This document shows positions 15,469 through 24,804 of a stretch of 64,000 nt of DNA, piece after piece. Source of the stretch: Variovorax atrisoli 110B (GTDB lineage Bacteria; Pseudomonadota; Gammaproteobacteria; Burkholderiales; Burkholderiaceae_C). The DNA is taken from contig NZ_KB907454.1 of the NCBI RefSeq assembly GCF_000382045.1, forward strand, positions 1-64,000, written 5' to 3'. The notes beneath the pieces are model-generated. The model was not told the DNA's origin. It made no database searches and was given only the letters and a program-made list of their open reading frames with translations. Every line of letters begins with the position of its first letter. The stretch's first letter is position 1. The position numbers were made by a program, and so were the translations under genes.

Positions 15469-18141
15469 CTAGGGCAGTTCGCGCGCACTGACCGGGTCCG
15501 CCGTCGGCGGCAGCGCGCCGCGCAACGGGCTCGGCGGTGCCAGGTTGCGATCATCGATGGCGGGTCGCGGTGGCGGGATGAGTTCGGTGCCCTCCATGCG
15601 CGTGCTGCCGCTTCGGCTCGGTGCGCGCGCCAGCGGCGCATCGGGCAGCAGCGGCGCGGCATCCACGGCACGCAGCATGATGTTGCCGGTGTCCGGCTGC
15701 GTGCGCTTCTGCATGCTGCGGATCTCGTCGTAGCGGCCGTAGGAGAAGGACTCGATGGACTCCGCATCGCGCATCACGGCGGGGCGCAGGAACATCATCA
15801 GGTTGCTCTTGGCGCGCGTGCGGTTCTCGTTCTTGAATAGGTTGCCCACCACCGGCACGTCTCCTGCCAGCGGCACCTTCTCGATGGTGTTGTTGTAGGT
15901 GTCGGAGAGCAGGCCGCCGAGCATGACCAGGCCGCCGTCTTCCACCAGCACGTTCGACTCGATCGAGCGCTTGTTGGTGGTCGGTCCGTTCTGGTTGTTG
16001 ACCGTGTTCTGGTCGACTGTCGAGGCCTCCTGGAAGATGGTGAGCTTCACCGTGCCGTTCTCGTTGATGGTCGGGCGCACGCGCAGCGTGAGGCCCACGT
16101 CCTTGCGCTCCACGGTGGTGAAGGGATTGACGCCGACCGAACCGGCGGCGCTCGCGTACTGGCCCGTAACGAAGGGCACGTTCTGGCCGATCACGATGCG
16201 GGCCTCCTCGTTGTCCAGCGTCAGCAGGTTGGGCGTGGACAGGATGTTGGCGTCGCCGTCGCTGCTGAAGAAGTTGGCGATGGCGCCCAGCACGTACTGT
16301 CCGCCGATCCTGCTGCCCACGCCGATGTTCAGGCCCGGCGCGATCTGGCTCGCCACGCCGGCGGCATTGCGCGTGGCCAGCGCCTGGGTGAGCGCGAGGA
16401 TGTTGTTCCTGTTGAGGCTCGAATTGGTGCCGATGACGGCGTTGCCGCCCAGCGCGCTCTGCCACTGCACGCCGAAGCTCGCGGCCTTGCTGGCGTTCAC
16501 CTCGACGATCAGCGCCTCGATCATGACCTGGGCCCGCCGGCCGTCGAGCCTGTCGATCACCGCGCGCATCTGCCGGTATTGCGGCTCCGGCGCGGTGATG
16601 ATCAGCGAGTTGGTCGACGGATCGGCCTGGATCTGACCCCCGGTGGAGGGCTGGTTCGCGTTGTTCAGGGGCGCGTCGGCCGCGCTCGAAGCGCCGCCCT
16701 GGCCTGCCCCGTTCGGGCCCGCCTGCGAGGCTTGCTGTTGCCCCTGCAAGGCCGCGCCGCCACCTGCAGCCTGGGCCGCGTTCTGCTGGCCCGCCGCCAT
16801 CGCGGCACGCAGCGTGACCGCGAGCCGCACCGCGTCCGCGTTCTTCAGGTAGACCACGTAGATGTTGCCGGCGGCGCCGCTTCCGGTGTCCGCCGGCGGG
16901 CGGTCGAGCTTGTCGACCAGCGCGCGCACGAGCTGCATGCGCGCCGGGTTGGCCGCCCGCATGAGCACGGAGTTGCTGCGCGGGTCGGCCATCAAGGTGG
17001 TGCGGAACGACGTGTCCGGCGCGTTCGAGATGGGTGCCGCATTCGGCGACTCCGACATGCTCGACATGCCTGATGCGGCCGACAAGGCCGATGCACCCGA
17101 ACTGCCGCCGTCGATCAGCCGCTGCAGCATCGGTACGATGTCGGTGGCGAGCGCGTATCGCAGCTGGATGATTTCGACGTCGGACGCGTTCGGAACATCC
17201 AGCGACGCGATGACGCGCGCGAGGCGGCGCATGTTGTCCGCGTAGTCGGTGATCACGATCGAGTTGGTGCCCGGGTTCACGTTGATGCTGTTGTTCGGCG
17301 CGATCAGCGGGCGCAGCACCGGCAGCAGGTTGTTCGGCGACTCGTAGTTGAGCCTGAAGATCTGCGTGACGACCTGGTTGCCGGCGTTCGACGGGATGGC
17401 GCCGATCGAGGTATTGACGGTGCCGCTCTGCAGCTTGGCGCTGGCCTCGGGCACCACCTTGTAGAGCCCCTCGGCTTCCACCAGGGCGAAGCCGCGCAGT
17501 CGCAGCGCGAGGGCGAACTGGTCGAAGGCCGCGGCCGGAGGGATCGCTCGCTCGGTGACGAGGTTCATCGTGCCCTTCACCCGCGGGTCGACCACCACGT
17601 CGCGGCCGGTGACCACCGCCATGGTGCGCGCCACCGCCTCGATGTCTGCGTTGAAGAAATTCAGCGTGACGGGTTCGCTGCCGGCAGGCACTGCCCTGGC
17701 GCTGGCAGGCGGGCGAGCCTGCGTCGGTGAGGCCGTAGCGCCGGCGGACTGCAGCGTGACCTTGAGCGTACTGCCTTGGATCTCGGTCTTGTATGAGGCG
17801 GGTTGCCAAAGATTCAGCACGACCCGGCTGCGCTCTCCCGCCTGCACGACGTTGATCGAACGCAGGTTGGCCTGGTTCACTTCGACGGCCGCGCGGCCCA
17901 CCTCGCTGGCGATGCCGGGAAAGTCGAGCGCGATGCGCGCGGGGTTCTGTATGGCGAATCCGCCGGGCAGCTCGTCGAGCGGCTGCGCCAGATCGATCTG
18001 AACGACCGTGGCTCCATGCTGAACGTAGCCCGACACGGCCTTGATGGTGTTCTGCGCATGGGCCAGCCCCAATGCGCCGCAGAGCAGCAGGCCGAGGCAT
18101 GCGGCGCGAACGCTTCGCGCGCCATCGAACCGTGCGCTCAT
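15469..18141 (-). CDS. Secretin with N-terminal AMIN domain (GspD-like), orphan
   Basis: Outer-membrane secretin of 890 residues. A signal peptide ends at AHA-Q (about 29/30). Residues about 31-128 form an AMIN domain (VVQIDLAQPLDELPGGF, ARIALDFPGI, SRVVLNLW), which in known proteins binds peptidoglycan and is usual in PilQ. N0/N1/N2/N3-type GspD domains follow (about 155-560; NFFNADIEAVARTMAVVTGRDVVVDPRVKG, FRLNYESPNNLLPVLRPLI). The secretin core ends with VPLAGDVPVVGNLFK at about 790. Gly/Gln/Ala-rich linkers lie near 440-500. A proline-rich tail follows. No other type II secretion or pilus genes are nearby. It is convergent with the atypical regulator gene. Confidence 0.87.
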   Translation of the reverse strand: MSARFDGARSVRAACLGLLLCGALGLAHAQNTIKAVSGYVQHGATVVQIDLAQPLDELPGGFAIQNPARIALDFPGIASEVGRAAVEVNQANLRSINVVQAGERSRVVLNLWQPASYKTEIQGSTLKVTLQSAGATASPTQARPPASARAVPAGSEPVTLNFFNADIEAVARTMAVVTGRDVVVDPRVKGTMNLVTERAIPPAAAFDQFALALRLRGFALVEAEGLYKVVPEASAKLQSGTVNTSIGAIPSNAGNQVVTQIFRLNYESPNNLLPVLRPLIAPNNSINVNPGTNSIVITDYADNMRRLARVIASLDVPNASDVEIIQLRYALATDIVPMLQRLIDGGSSGASALSAASGMSSMSESPNAAPISNAPDTSFRTTLMADPRSNSVLMRAANPARMQLVRALVDKLDRPPADTGSGAAGNIYVVYLKNADAVRLAVTLRAAMAAGQQNAAQAAGGGAALQGQQQASQAGPNGAGQGGASSAADAPLNNANQPSTGGQIQADPSTNSLIITAPEPQYRQMRAVIDRLDGRRAQVMIEALIVEVNASKAASFGVQWQSALGGNAVIGTNSSLNRNNILALTQALATRNAAGVASQIAPGLNIGVGSRIGGQYVLGAIANFFSSDGDANILSTPNLLTLDNEEARIVIGQNVPFVTGQYASAAGSVGVNPFTTVERKDVGLTLRVRPTINENGTVKLTIFQEASTVDQNTVNNQNGPTTNKRSIESNVLVEDGGLVMLGGLLSDTYNNTIEKVPLAGDVPVVGNLFKNENRTRAKSNLMMFLRPAVMRDAESIESFSYGRYDEIRSMQKRTQPDTGNIMLRAVDAAPLLPDAPLARAPSRSGSTRMEGTELIPPPRPAIDDRNLAPPSPLRGALPPTADPVSARELP

Positions 18142-18692
18142 GCGTCAGCGCCTGCACAACCTGCGGTGGCAGGGGTACCTGGCAGGGGCAAGGCTCCTTC
18201 ACCCGGGCATGGCGCGGGCCGGAACGAACGGCCGCCTTCGGGGCTGACGGCCGAACGGTTCATCGTGCAGGTTCGAATCGCAGGGAAAAACGGCATCAGG
18301 GGCCGACAACGATGGTTTGAGTTTCCGCACCGATCCACATCGTTGCTGCTAAAGGCTATGCCGGAAGAGGGATGCGCCGTCAGGTGCCTCCGGGCATGCA
18401 TGCTCGCTGATTCGCCCTGCGGCCACTAGCCATTCAAATGAGATGGAGAACCTCATTTTTGTATGCAATCGTTGAGCGCCTGGCGTGGCCCAGGATGACC
18501 GGCGATGCCTTCAAGGACTTCTTTGCGGAATGCGGCAGCGACGGGACGCTCGCGGTATCGGCCGGCGTTGCGGCCCTCTGGCGCGTAATGGCCCATGAGG
18601 CGAGGGGACGCTGGCGCCCGGCGCGCGGGGACCCGTAAGATGCGCTCGCCCGCAGCGGCCGCCGGCCGCACGTGCTGCAACCGCGCCGTTCC
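18142..18692. other. Intergenic region between secretin and terC genes
   Basis: Holds the promoters of the divergent secretin and terC genes. A 66-codon open frame (18438-18638, plus) was considered but lacks a clear ribosome binding site or recognisable sequence. A short inverted repeat AAATGAG (18436-18442) / CTCATTT (18452-18458) followed by two further T residues could be a weak terminator or an operator. Nothing else is evident. Confidence 0.4.
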
Positions 18693-19442
18693 ATGCTCGA
18701 ACTTCTTACCGACCCTCAGGTCTGGATCGCCTTCGCCACCCTGACCGCGCTGGAGCTGGTCCTGGGGATCGACAACATCATCTTCATCTCGATCCTGGTC
18801 GACAAATTGCCTCTCGCCCAGCGGGAGTTCGCGCGGCGCATCGGCCTTTTCATGGCCATGTTCATGCGCATCGGGCTGCTGCTTGTGCTAGCCTGGATCG
18901 TGGGGCTGGTGGCGCCGCTCTTCACCGTCTTCAACCAGGAGATCTCGGGGCGCGACCTGATCCTCATCCTGGGCGGGCTGTTCCTGATCTGGAAGAGCAC
19001 GAGCGAGGTCCACCAGTCGCTCGAAGGCGAGCAGGAGCACAAGCAGAGCGCCGTCAAGGCGACCTTCGCTTCGGTGATCCTGCAGATCATGATCATCGAC
19101 CTGGTGTTCTCGCTCGACTCCATCATCACCGCTGTCGGCATGGTGGACGACGTGCGCGTGATGATCGCGGCGGTGATCGCCTCGGTGCTGCTGATGATGC
19201 TGTTCGCCGGCCCCATCGGCCGCTTCGTGTCGGCCCATCCGACCATCAAGATGCTGGCGCTGTCCTTCCTGGTGGTCGTGGGCGTGGTGCTCGTGGCCGA
19301 GGGCTTCGACCATCACGTGCCCAAGGGCTATGTGTACTTCGCGATGGCGTTCTCGCTGATCGTGGAGATGCTCAACATCCGCATGCGCACCAAGGCCGCC
19401 CGGCGCGTCGAGCTGAACCCGCCGCGCATGCCCGGCGATTGA
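18693..19442 (+). CDS. TerC family integral membrane protein
   Basis: Membrane protein of about 249 residues with seven predicted segments, TerC/Alx family. The two conserved acidic motifs of the family are present: LGIDNIIFIS (Asp27) in the first segment and VFSLDSIITAVGM (Asp142) in the middle of the protein. The loop VHQSLEGEQEHKQ is cytosolic. TerC-family proteins are known for manganese or calcium-linked metal handling at the membrane and for tellurite resistance in larger operons; no ter genes are present here. ATG 18693 (MLELLTDPQ) fits family N-termini better than a GTG 21 bases earlier. Confidence 0.88.
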   Translation: MLELLTDPQVWIAFATLTALELVLGIDNIIFISILVDKLPLAQREFARRIGLFMAMFMRIGLLLVLAWIVGLVAPLFTVFNQEISGRDLILILGGLFLIWKSTSEVHQSLEGEQEHKQSAVKATFASVILQIMIIDLVFSLDSIITAVGMVDDVRVMIAAVIASVLLMMLFAGPIGRFVSAHPTIKMLALSFLVVVGVVLVAEGFDHHVPKGYVYFAMAFSLIVEMLNIRMRTKAARRVELNPPRMPGD

Positions 19443-19473
19443 ACCGCGGGCCGCGCGGCGTTCGTCCGCCGCT

Positions 19474-21219
19474 CTACTGTGCAGCGACCTTCACGAACAC
19501 CGGGTTCGAGTAGAACCACAGGTCGCTGTAGTTGCGCGCGTTGATCGCGTTGAAGCGGGCCACGTTGTCGGTGCCCGTGGTCTGCGCGTCGGGCAGCGGC
19601 TCGCCGCCGGCGGTCTCGTTGGGCACGTCGGTGCCCAGGTTGGTGCCGCGCAGGCGGAAGTACTGGTTGTTGCCGGCCTTCACCGTGTAGCTCACCGCGA
19701 AGTAGCCGTCGGCGTCGAGCTTCCAGTCGCTGCGCGTGAAGCGCTTGAGCACGCGCGTCGACGGGTTGGTGTCGCGCGAATAGCCCGCCGTGCCGGGCTG
19801 CTCGGGGCCGGTCACGTCGCCCGCGATCAGGTCGATGTGGTCGACCACCGGCTTCACGTTGGCGAAGATGCCGCTGCCGAGCTGGTATTCGAAGTTGTTG
19901 CGCTCCGGGCTCTTGAAGCGGATGGTGATCGTCAGGTCTTCGCCGGCCTTTGCCGCCACTTCCGAGCCCATCTCGCCGGCGGCCTTGGCACTCCGGACCT
20001 TGAAGTCGAGCGCATCGATCAGGCCGCCGTTCACCGCGAAGAGCTTGCCCGAGCGCATGGCCGCGAGCAGCGACTTCGGGTCCTTGATGTCGCCGAACAG
20101 GTGGTTCTTCGCGTACTCGCCCGGCGCGTAGCCGCTGCTGTACTGGCCCTTCGAGATGGTGAAGTGGTAGTCGGAGTCGGCCACGTTCCAGATGTGGCGG
20201 CCTTCGGAGAGCAGCGCGTCCCAGGTGCCGCCGAGCCTGGCGACCAGGTAGTCCACGCCCCCGTAGGTGCGCGATGGCAGGTTGGCGTCGGTGTAGGCGC
20301 TGTTGTAGCCGCCGCGGTCGGGCTCCATCTGGTTGCCGACCATGCCTTCGAGCGAGAACACGATGTTAGGCGCCAGGTCGTTCATCTCGCGCAGCTGGGC
20401 GATCGTGTACTTGCCGGGGTTGCGCGAGGGGTGGTTGATCTGCAGGTAGCTGGTGTCAGGGTAGTTCTTCTTGAGCCATGCGATCGCGGCCAGGGTCTCG
20501 GCGTGCGTGTTGTAGCCGGTGCCCGCTTTCGGGCCCCAGGCCGCCACGTCGGCGGCCGGGAAGAGCGCCGCGTCGCGGTTGGTGAAGAGGTATTCGAACT
20601 GGCTCGCCGCCTTGAGGGCGGCGTCGGACATCGGGTTGTCGGTCAGGATGCCGACGTTGCCGTGGTCGTGCGAGGGCATGTCCCATTCGAAGGCCGCGAA
20701 GATGGTCTTGTCGGCGTACTTGCCGCTGGCCTGCAGCGCCTTGATGCGCGGCACCTGGTACTTGGCCATGCCTTCCGAGAAGGGGATCGAGGCGGCCAGC
20801 TTGTTGCCGTCGTTGTCGTAGGAGGACAGGCGCAGGTGGTCCGAGATCGCGGCCCAGTCGAGGCCGAACTTGTCGAAGGCCTTGGACAGCACCTGGTCGA
20901 GCGTGGTGACCTGCTGGGTGTCGTCCGACTGCATCGTGTGGACGTGCAGGTCGCCAACGGTCCAGCGGCCGGCCGGGGCGGGCGCTGCCGGCGGAGCCGC
21001 AGCGGGGGCAGGTGCCGGCGCCGGAGCCGGGGCGACCGCCGCGGGGGTGCCGGTCGTCGTGGGGAAGAATGCGGGGATGCCGGAGCCTCCGCCGCCGCTG
21101 CCGCCGCTGCCGCCGCAGCCGGTGAGCATCAGGGTGCCGACGGCGAGCGTGGAGAACAGGGTGCGGCGCAACGGAAGCCCGGGCGTGAAGGGAGGCGGGG
21201 TGGTCGGAAGCTTGGACAT
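19474..21219 (-). CDS. PHP-domain lipoprotein (DUF3604-like)
   Basis: Predicted lipoprotein of 581 residues. Lipobox LTGC gives Cys35, followed by a Gly/Ser then Ala/Pro linker (about 36-83). A PHP-superfamily metal-dependent hydrolase domain follows, with GDLHVHTMQSDD (His92, His94) and AAISDHLRLS (Asp127, His128), plus later FAAFEWDMPSHDHG, YLQINHPSRNPG and NVADSDYHF, which supply further likely metal ligands. The C-terminal about 150 residues look like a beta-rich accessory domain. PHP proteins hydrolyse phosphoesters, but the substrate of exported members is unknown. ATG 21219 (MSKLPTTPP) was chosen because the signal sequence then has normal length. Convergent with terC. Confidence 0.8.
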   Translation of the reverse strand: MSKLPTTPPPFTPGLPLRRTLFSTLAVGTLMLTGCGGSGGSGGGGSGIPAFFPTTTGTPAAVAPAPAPAPAPAAAPPAAPAPAGRWTVGDLHVHTMQSDDTQQVTTLDQVLSKAFDKFGLDWAAISDHLRLSSYDNDGNKLAASIPFSEGMAKYQVPRIKALQASGKYADKTIFAAFEWDMPSHDHGNVGILTDNPMSDAALKAASQFEYLFTNRDAALFPAADVAAWGPKAGTGYNTHAETLAAIAWLKKNYPDTSYLQINHPSRNPGKYTIAQLREMNDLAPNIVFSLEGMVGNQMEPDRGGYNSAYTDANLPSRTYGGVDYLVARLGGTWDALLSEGRHIWNVADSDYHFTISKGQYSSGYAPGEYAKNHLFGDIKDPKSLLAAMRSGKLFAVNGGLIDALDFKVRSAKAAGEMGSEVAAKAGEDLTITIRFKSPERNNFEYQLGSGIFANVKPVVDHIDLIAGDVTGPEQPGTAGYSRDTNPSTRVLKRFTRSDWKLDADGYFAVSYTVKAGNNQYFRLRGTNLGTDVPNETAGGEPLPDAQTTGTDNVARFNAINARNYSDLWFYSNPVFVKVAAQ

Positions 21220-21382
21220 GGCGGGCTGAAAGGGGCGACGCGCACCTGGGTGCGCGCCTCGCAAAAAGCCGCGAGTCTGGGCAGAGGCGATGACGCTCTG
21301 ATGAAACTCGAACGAAAGTTCGTTGTCACCACGCACCATCCAGGCGCGAAGAGGGCCTTCGCTCTATAAACTGTGCCCTTTC

Positions 21383-23431
21383 ATGATTCCCAGCGCACCT
21401 TCTTCACCGATCACCGCGTCCGTCGACGATCAGGTGCTCTTCCGCATGGTGCGCACCGACCAGTTGGTGGCGGTGCGCCGCAGCGTGCTTGCGGCCATCC
21501 CCATCAACATCGTGCTCAGCTGCGTCGTGGCGCTGGTCGCCCTCAACGCCGGCCGTGCCTTCGAAGGCCTGTGCTGGCTGCTGCTGTCGCTCATGGTGAA
21601 CGGGGTGCGCAGCTATATCTGCCGCTGGCCCTTCGCGCCATGGCCGGGCGTGGCGCCCGAAAGCGGCGTCGCGACGTCGCCGCAGGCCCGGCCGGTCGAG
21701 TGGCACCTGCGGGTCACGACGGCCATGGCCGCCTTGTCGGGCTGCGTGTGGGCGCTCATTCCGCTGCTGTGCGACGGCTATTCGTCGCCGCAGACCGTGT
21801 TCTACCTGACGGTGGTGTGCGGCATCTGCGCAGGGGCCGTCACCTACGGCATCGCCTATGCATTCGTGCCCGTCGCCTTCATCGTGCCGGCGCTGCTCTC
21901 GGTGGCCGGCTGCCTGGCCTATGCGGGCGGCTTCGACAACCTGAGCCTGGCGGCAATGGTGCTGCTGTACCTGGCGGCGCTCGTGCGCGGCGCGCTGCAC
22001 AGCGACAGGAACTTTCGCGAAAGCAGCCGCATCCGCAACGAAGCCACGGCCATGGCGGTGCAATTGCGCAAGGCGCACACGCAGTCGCTGGACGCGACCC
22101 AGCAGCTGGCCTTCCGCGCCTCGCACGACTCGCTGACCGGCCTGCTCAACCGCGAGGGCTTCACCGACGCGGCAACGCTGCACCTCGCGGCCCCCGACGG
22201 CCGCCGGCACGCGCTGCTGCTGCTGGACCTCGACGGCTTCAAGGCTGTGAACGACGCCTTCGGCCACAAGGTCGGCGACCGCGTGCTGCAGGACGTGGCC
22301 CACTGGCTGCAGCGGGAGACCGCCGAGATGCAGGCCGTGCTCGGCCGCTGGGGCGGCGACGAGTTCGCGCTGCTCTACTGCCTGCGCGAGGAGCGGCAGG
22401 CACCGCCCGAGATCGCGCAGGCGCTGATCCGTTCCATCTCGTTCGCCACGGCGCACTACGGCGGCCACCTGGGCGTGAGCATCGGCATCTCGGTCTCGAG
22501 CGAGGCCGAGGTGGCCGACATGATCAGCTTCGCCGACGAAGCCCTCCACGAGGCCAAGCGCACCGGGCGCAACCGCTACCAGGTCTTCGACGGCGCGCTC
22601 AACCAGCGCCTGGCCACGCGCCGCGACGTGGAGCGCGACCTGCTGCAGGCCATCGGCTCGCGCGACATCGGCGTGTGGTACCAGCCGATCATGAGCAGCG
22701 ACGGCAGCGAGGTGCACAGCCTCGAGGCCCTGATGCGCTGGAAGCATCCGCGCCATGGCTACATCTCGCCGGAGGAGGTGATCTCCGCGGCCGCGAGCAC
22801 CGGCGTGGCCGAGCCCCTGCTGCGGCACCTGGTCGATGAAGTCTGCCGCGGCATGCGGCAGCTGGAAGCCGAGGGCTCGAGCCTGGCGGGCGTGCCGGTG
22901 GCGATCAACGTCTCGCCGCGCGAGATGGCTCAGCTTGCGGTCGACGACATCGTGCTGGGCATGCTGAAGCTGCGCAGCATCGCGCCGCGGCGGCTGCAGC
23001 TCGAGATCACGGAAGAGGTCGCGCTCGACACCCACGCAACGCGCGGCCGGCTGAGCGCGCTTTCGGCCGCGGGCATCGCGATCGTGGTCGACGACTTCGG
23101 CGTGGGTTTCTCTTCGCTGGCATCGCTGCGCAGCGAATATGTGCGGCAGGTGAAGATCGACCGCAGCTTCATCCTCGACCTGTCGTCCTCGCCGAGCAAC
23201 GAGGTGCTGGTGGATGCCATCGTGCAGCTCGGCCACTCGCTGGGCGTGCAGGTGGTCGCCGAGGGCGTGGAAACCCAGGCCGAACTCGACGTGCTGCGCA
23301 GCCTGGGCTGCGGACTGGTGCAGGGCTATCACCTCGCGCGGCCTGCGCCGCTGGCCGAGGTGATGGCGTGGGCCGCCGCCCGCTCGGCGCCTCCGTCCGC
23401 AGCGGCACCCGCGCCCGTTCCGGCGGGCTGA
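21383..23431 (+). CDS. Membrane GGDEF-EAL cyclic di-GMP protein
   Basis: 682 residues. The N-terminal about 200 residues contain several membrane segments (from about 36) with no extracytoplasmic domain of size, so the sensor is probably the membrane region itself. Then GGDEF with an intact signature RWGGDEFALL (324-328 for GGDEF) and DLDGFKAVNDAFGH. The C-terminal EAL domain has EAL at 448-450, INVSPRE, EITEEV, VDDFGVGFSS, KIDRSF and AEGVET, all intact. It could make or degrade c-di-GMP or do both under control. The tail is Ala/Pro-rich. ATG 21383 (MIPSAPSS). It is the second such protein in the window and differs in domain order from the one at 7093-8859. Confidence 0.88.
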   Translation: MIPSAPSSPITASVDDQVLFRMVRTDQLVAVRRSVLAAIPINIVLSCVVALVALNAGRAFEGLCWLLLSLMVNGVRSYICRWPFAPWPGVAPESGVATSPQARPVEWHLRVTTAMAALSGCVWALIPLLCDGYSSPQTVFYLTVVCGICAGAVTYGIAYAFVPVAFIVPALLSVAGCLAYAGGFDNLSLAAMVLLYLAALVRGALHSDRNFRESSRIRNEATAMAVQLRKAHTQSLDATQQLAFRASHDSLTGLLNREGFTDAATLHLAAPDGRRHALLLLDLDGFKAVNDAFGHKVGDRVLQDVAHWLQRETAEMQAVLGRWGGDEFALLYCLREERQAPPEIAQALIRSISFATAHYGGHLGVSIGISVSSEAEVADMISFADEALHEAKRTGRNRYQVFDGALNQRLATRRDVERDLLQAIGSRDIGVWYQPIMSSDGSEVHSLEALMRWKHPRHGYISPEEVISAAASTGVAEPLLRHLVDEVCRGMRQLEAEGSSLAGVPVAINVSPREMAQLAVDDIVLGMLKLRSIAPRRLQLEITEEVALDTHATRGRLSALSAAGIAIVVDDFGVGFSSLASLRSEYVRQVKIDRSFILDLSSSPSNEVLVDAIVQLGHSLGVQVVAEGVETQAELDVLRSLGCGLVQGYHLARPAPLAEVMAWAAARSAPPSAAAPAPVPAG

Positions 23432-23452
23432 ACGGCCCGCCTCTTCAGTGGG

Positions 23453-24679
23453 TCAGGCCAGCAGGTCGCTGAGCGTGCGCGCGACCACCTTGGTGGCGCG
23501 GCGCAGGTCTTCGAGCACCACGCGCTCGTCGCTGCGCTTGGCGTGCGATTCGAGCACGGTGCGCGGGCCGGCACCGTAGATCACGCCGGGAATGCCGGCT
23601 TCCACGTACAGGCGCACGTCGGTGTACAGCGGCGTGCCCATGGCCTTGATCGGCTCGCCGAAAAGCTCTCCGCCGTGCTTCTGGATCGCGTCGACCAGCG
23701 GCTTGTTGCCCGCCAGCGGCTTCATCGAGTTGGCCAGCAGCAGGCGCTTGATCTCGACCGTGATGCCTTCGCTCTCGGCGGCCGCGTCCGCGATCACCTT
23801 GCGGATGGTGGCTTCCACTTCCACCGGGTTCTCCTCGGGGATCATGCGGCGGTCGAGCTTGAACACCACCTTGCCCGGAACCACGTTGGTATTGGTGCCG
23901 CCCTCGATGCGGCCGACGTTGAGATAGGGGTGCGTGATGCCCTCGACCTTCGAGGTGACCTGCTTGTAGGCCGTGTTCTGCGCATACAGCGCATTCAGGA
24001 TCTTCACCGCGCCCTGCAGCGCGTCGATGCCCGTGGCCGGCACGGCGGCGTGCGCCATCTTGCCGTGCACCGTCACTTCCATCTGCAGGCAGCCGTTGTG
24101 CGCGGTGACCACTTCGTAGCTGAAGCCCGCCGCGATCATCAGGTCAGGCTTGGTCAGGCCCTTCTGGAGCAGCCAGCCCGGGCCCAGGATGCCGCCGAAC
24201 TCCTCGTCGTAGGTGAAGTGCAGCTCGATGCTGCCCTTGGCCGGCTTGGCCACCGCTTCGAGCGCGCGCAGCGCGAAGGTGAAGCTGGCGAAGTCGCTCT
24301 TGCTCACCGCCGCAGCACGGCCGTAGAGGCTGCCGTCGACGATCTCGCCGCCATACGGGTCGTGCGTCCAGCCCTCGCCGGGGGGCACCACGTCGCCGTG
24401 GGCATTGAGGGCGACGGTTCTTCCGCCGTCGCCGTACTTGCGGCGCACGATCAGGTTGGTGATCGACTCGAGCCCGTAGTCCTTCACTTCCTGCGCGGGC
24501 ACCGCGTGCTTCTCGGCCGTGAGGCCGAAGTCGTTCAGCAGCTCGGCGGTGCGCTCGGCATGGGGCGCGTTGTTGCCCGGCGGCGTGTCTGTGGGCACCT
24601 GCACCAGTTGCTGAAGGAACTTCACTTCCTCGTCGAAGTGGGCGTCGATCCAGGCATCGAGCTTGGCGTAATCGGTCAT
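23453..24679 (-). CDS. M20 family metallohydrolase (deacylase/desuccinylase-like)
   Basis: Cytosolic di-zinc amidohydrolase/peptidase of the M20 family (ArgE/DapE/CPG2 group), 408 residues. Metal ligands and catalytic residues are visible: His94 and Asp96 in NAHGDVVPPG, the bridging Asp129 in SKSDFA, the catalytic pair Glu159-Glu160 in YDEEFGG, and a C-terminal ESHAKRSDER that includes the last His. A dimerisation domain lies about 190-300. ATG 24679 follows AAGAGG. It is the last gene of the gntR-puuE-uraD/allC transcript, 125 bases after uraD-allC across a hairpin element. A role on a carbamoyl- or ureido-type nitrogen compound is plausible but unproven. Confidence 0.82.
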   Translation of the reverse strand: MTDYAKLDAWIDAHFDEEVKFLQQLVQVPTDTPPGNNAPHAERTAELLNDFGLTAEKHAVPAQEVKDYGLESITNLIVRRKYGDGGRTVALNAHGDVVPPGEGWTHDPYGGEIVDGSLYGRAAAVSKSDFASFTFALRALEAVAKPAKGSIELHFTYDEEFGGILGPGWLLQKGLTKPDLMIAAGFSYEVVTAHNGCLQMEVTVHGKMAHAAVPATGIDALQGAVKILNALYAQNTAYKQVTSKVEGITHPYLNVGRIEGGTNTNVVPGKVVFKLDRRMIPEENPVEVEATIRKVIADAAAESEGITVEIKRLLLANSMKPLAGNKPLVDAIQKHGGELFGEPIKAMGTPLYTDVRLYVEAGIPGVIYGAGPRTVLESHAKRSDERVVLEDLRRATKVVARTLSDLLA

Positions 24680-24747
24680 AGAGAGCCTCTTCAAATAGCT
24701 GATTCAGTTTCGGATCGCTGGTCGCTTGCCGAGAATTCTTTTCGCGA

Positions 24748-24800
24748 AACACCGTGGAACCGGCCTTGCCGGGCCACCGGTGTTACTCCCTCGAGGGGGT
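24748..24800. repeat. Double-hairpin element between uraD-allC and the M20 gene
   Basis: Outer arms AACACCGTGG and CCACCGGTGTT enclose a small inner stem CCGGC-CTT-GCCGG, followed by the palindrome CCCTCGAGGG (24788-24797). It resembles in plan the C-run/G-run plus GGCC-type hairpins at 48047-48086. It could stabilise or attenuate the polycistronic message ahead of the M20 gene, or be a dispersed palindromic repeat. Confidence 0.55.
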
Positions 24801-24804
24801 GAGC

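Noticed and set aside
18438..18638. 66-codon ORF between the secretin and terC genes
   Set aside because: No ribosome binding site, unusual composition, and no recognisable sequence; listed only in the intergenic note.
4391..23431. c-di-GMP riboswitch near either c-di-GMP gene
   Set aside because: No leader with the conserved aptamer core was seen; only a simple hairpin at 8909.
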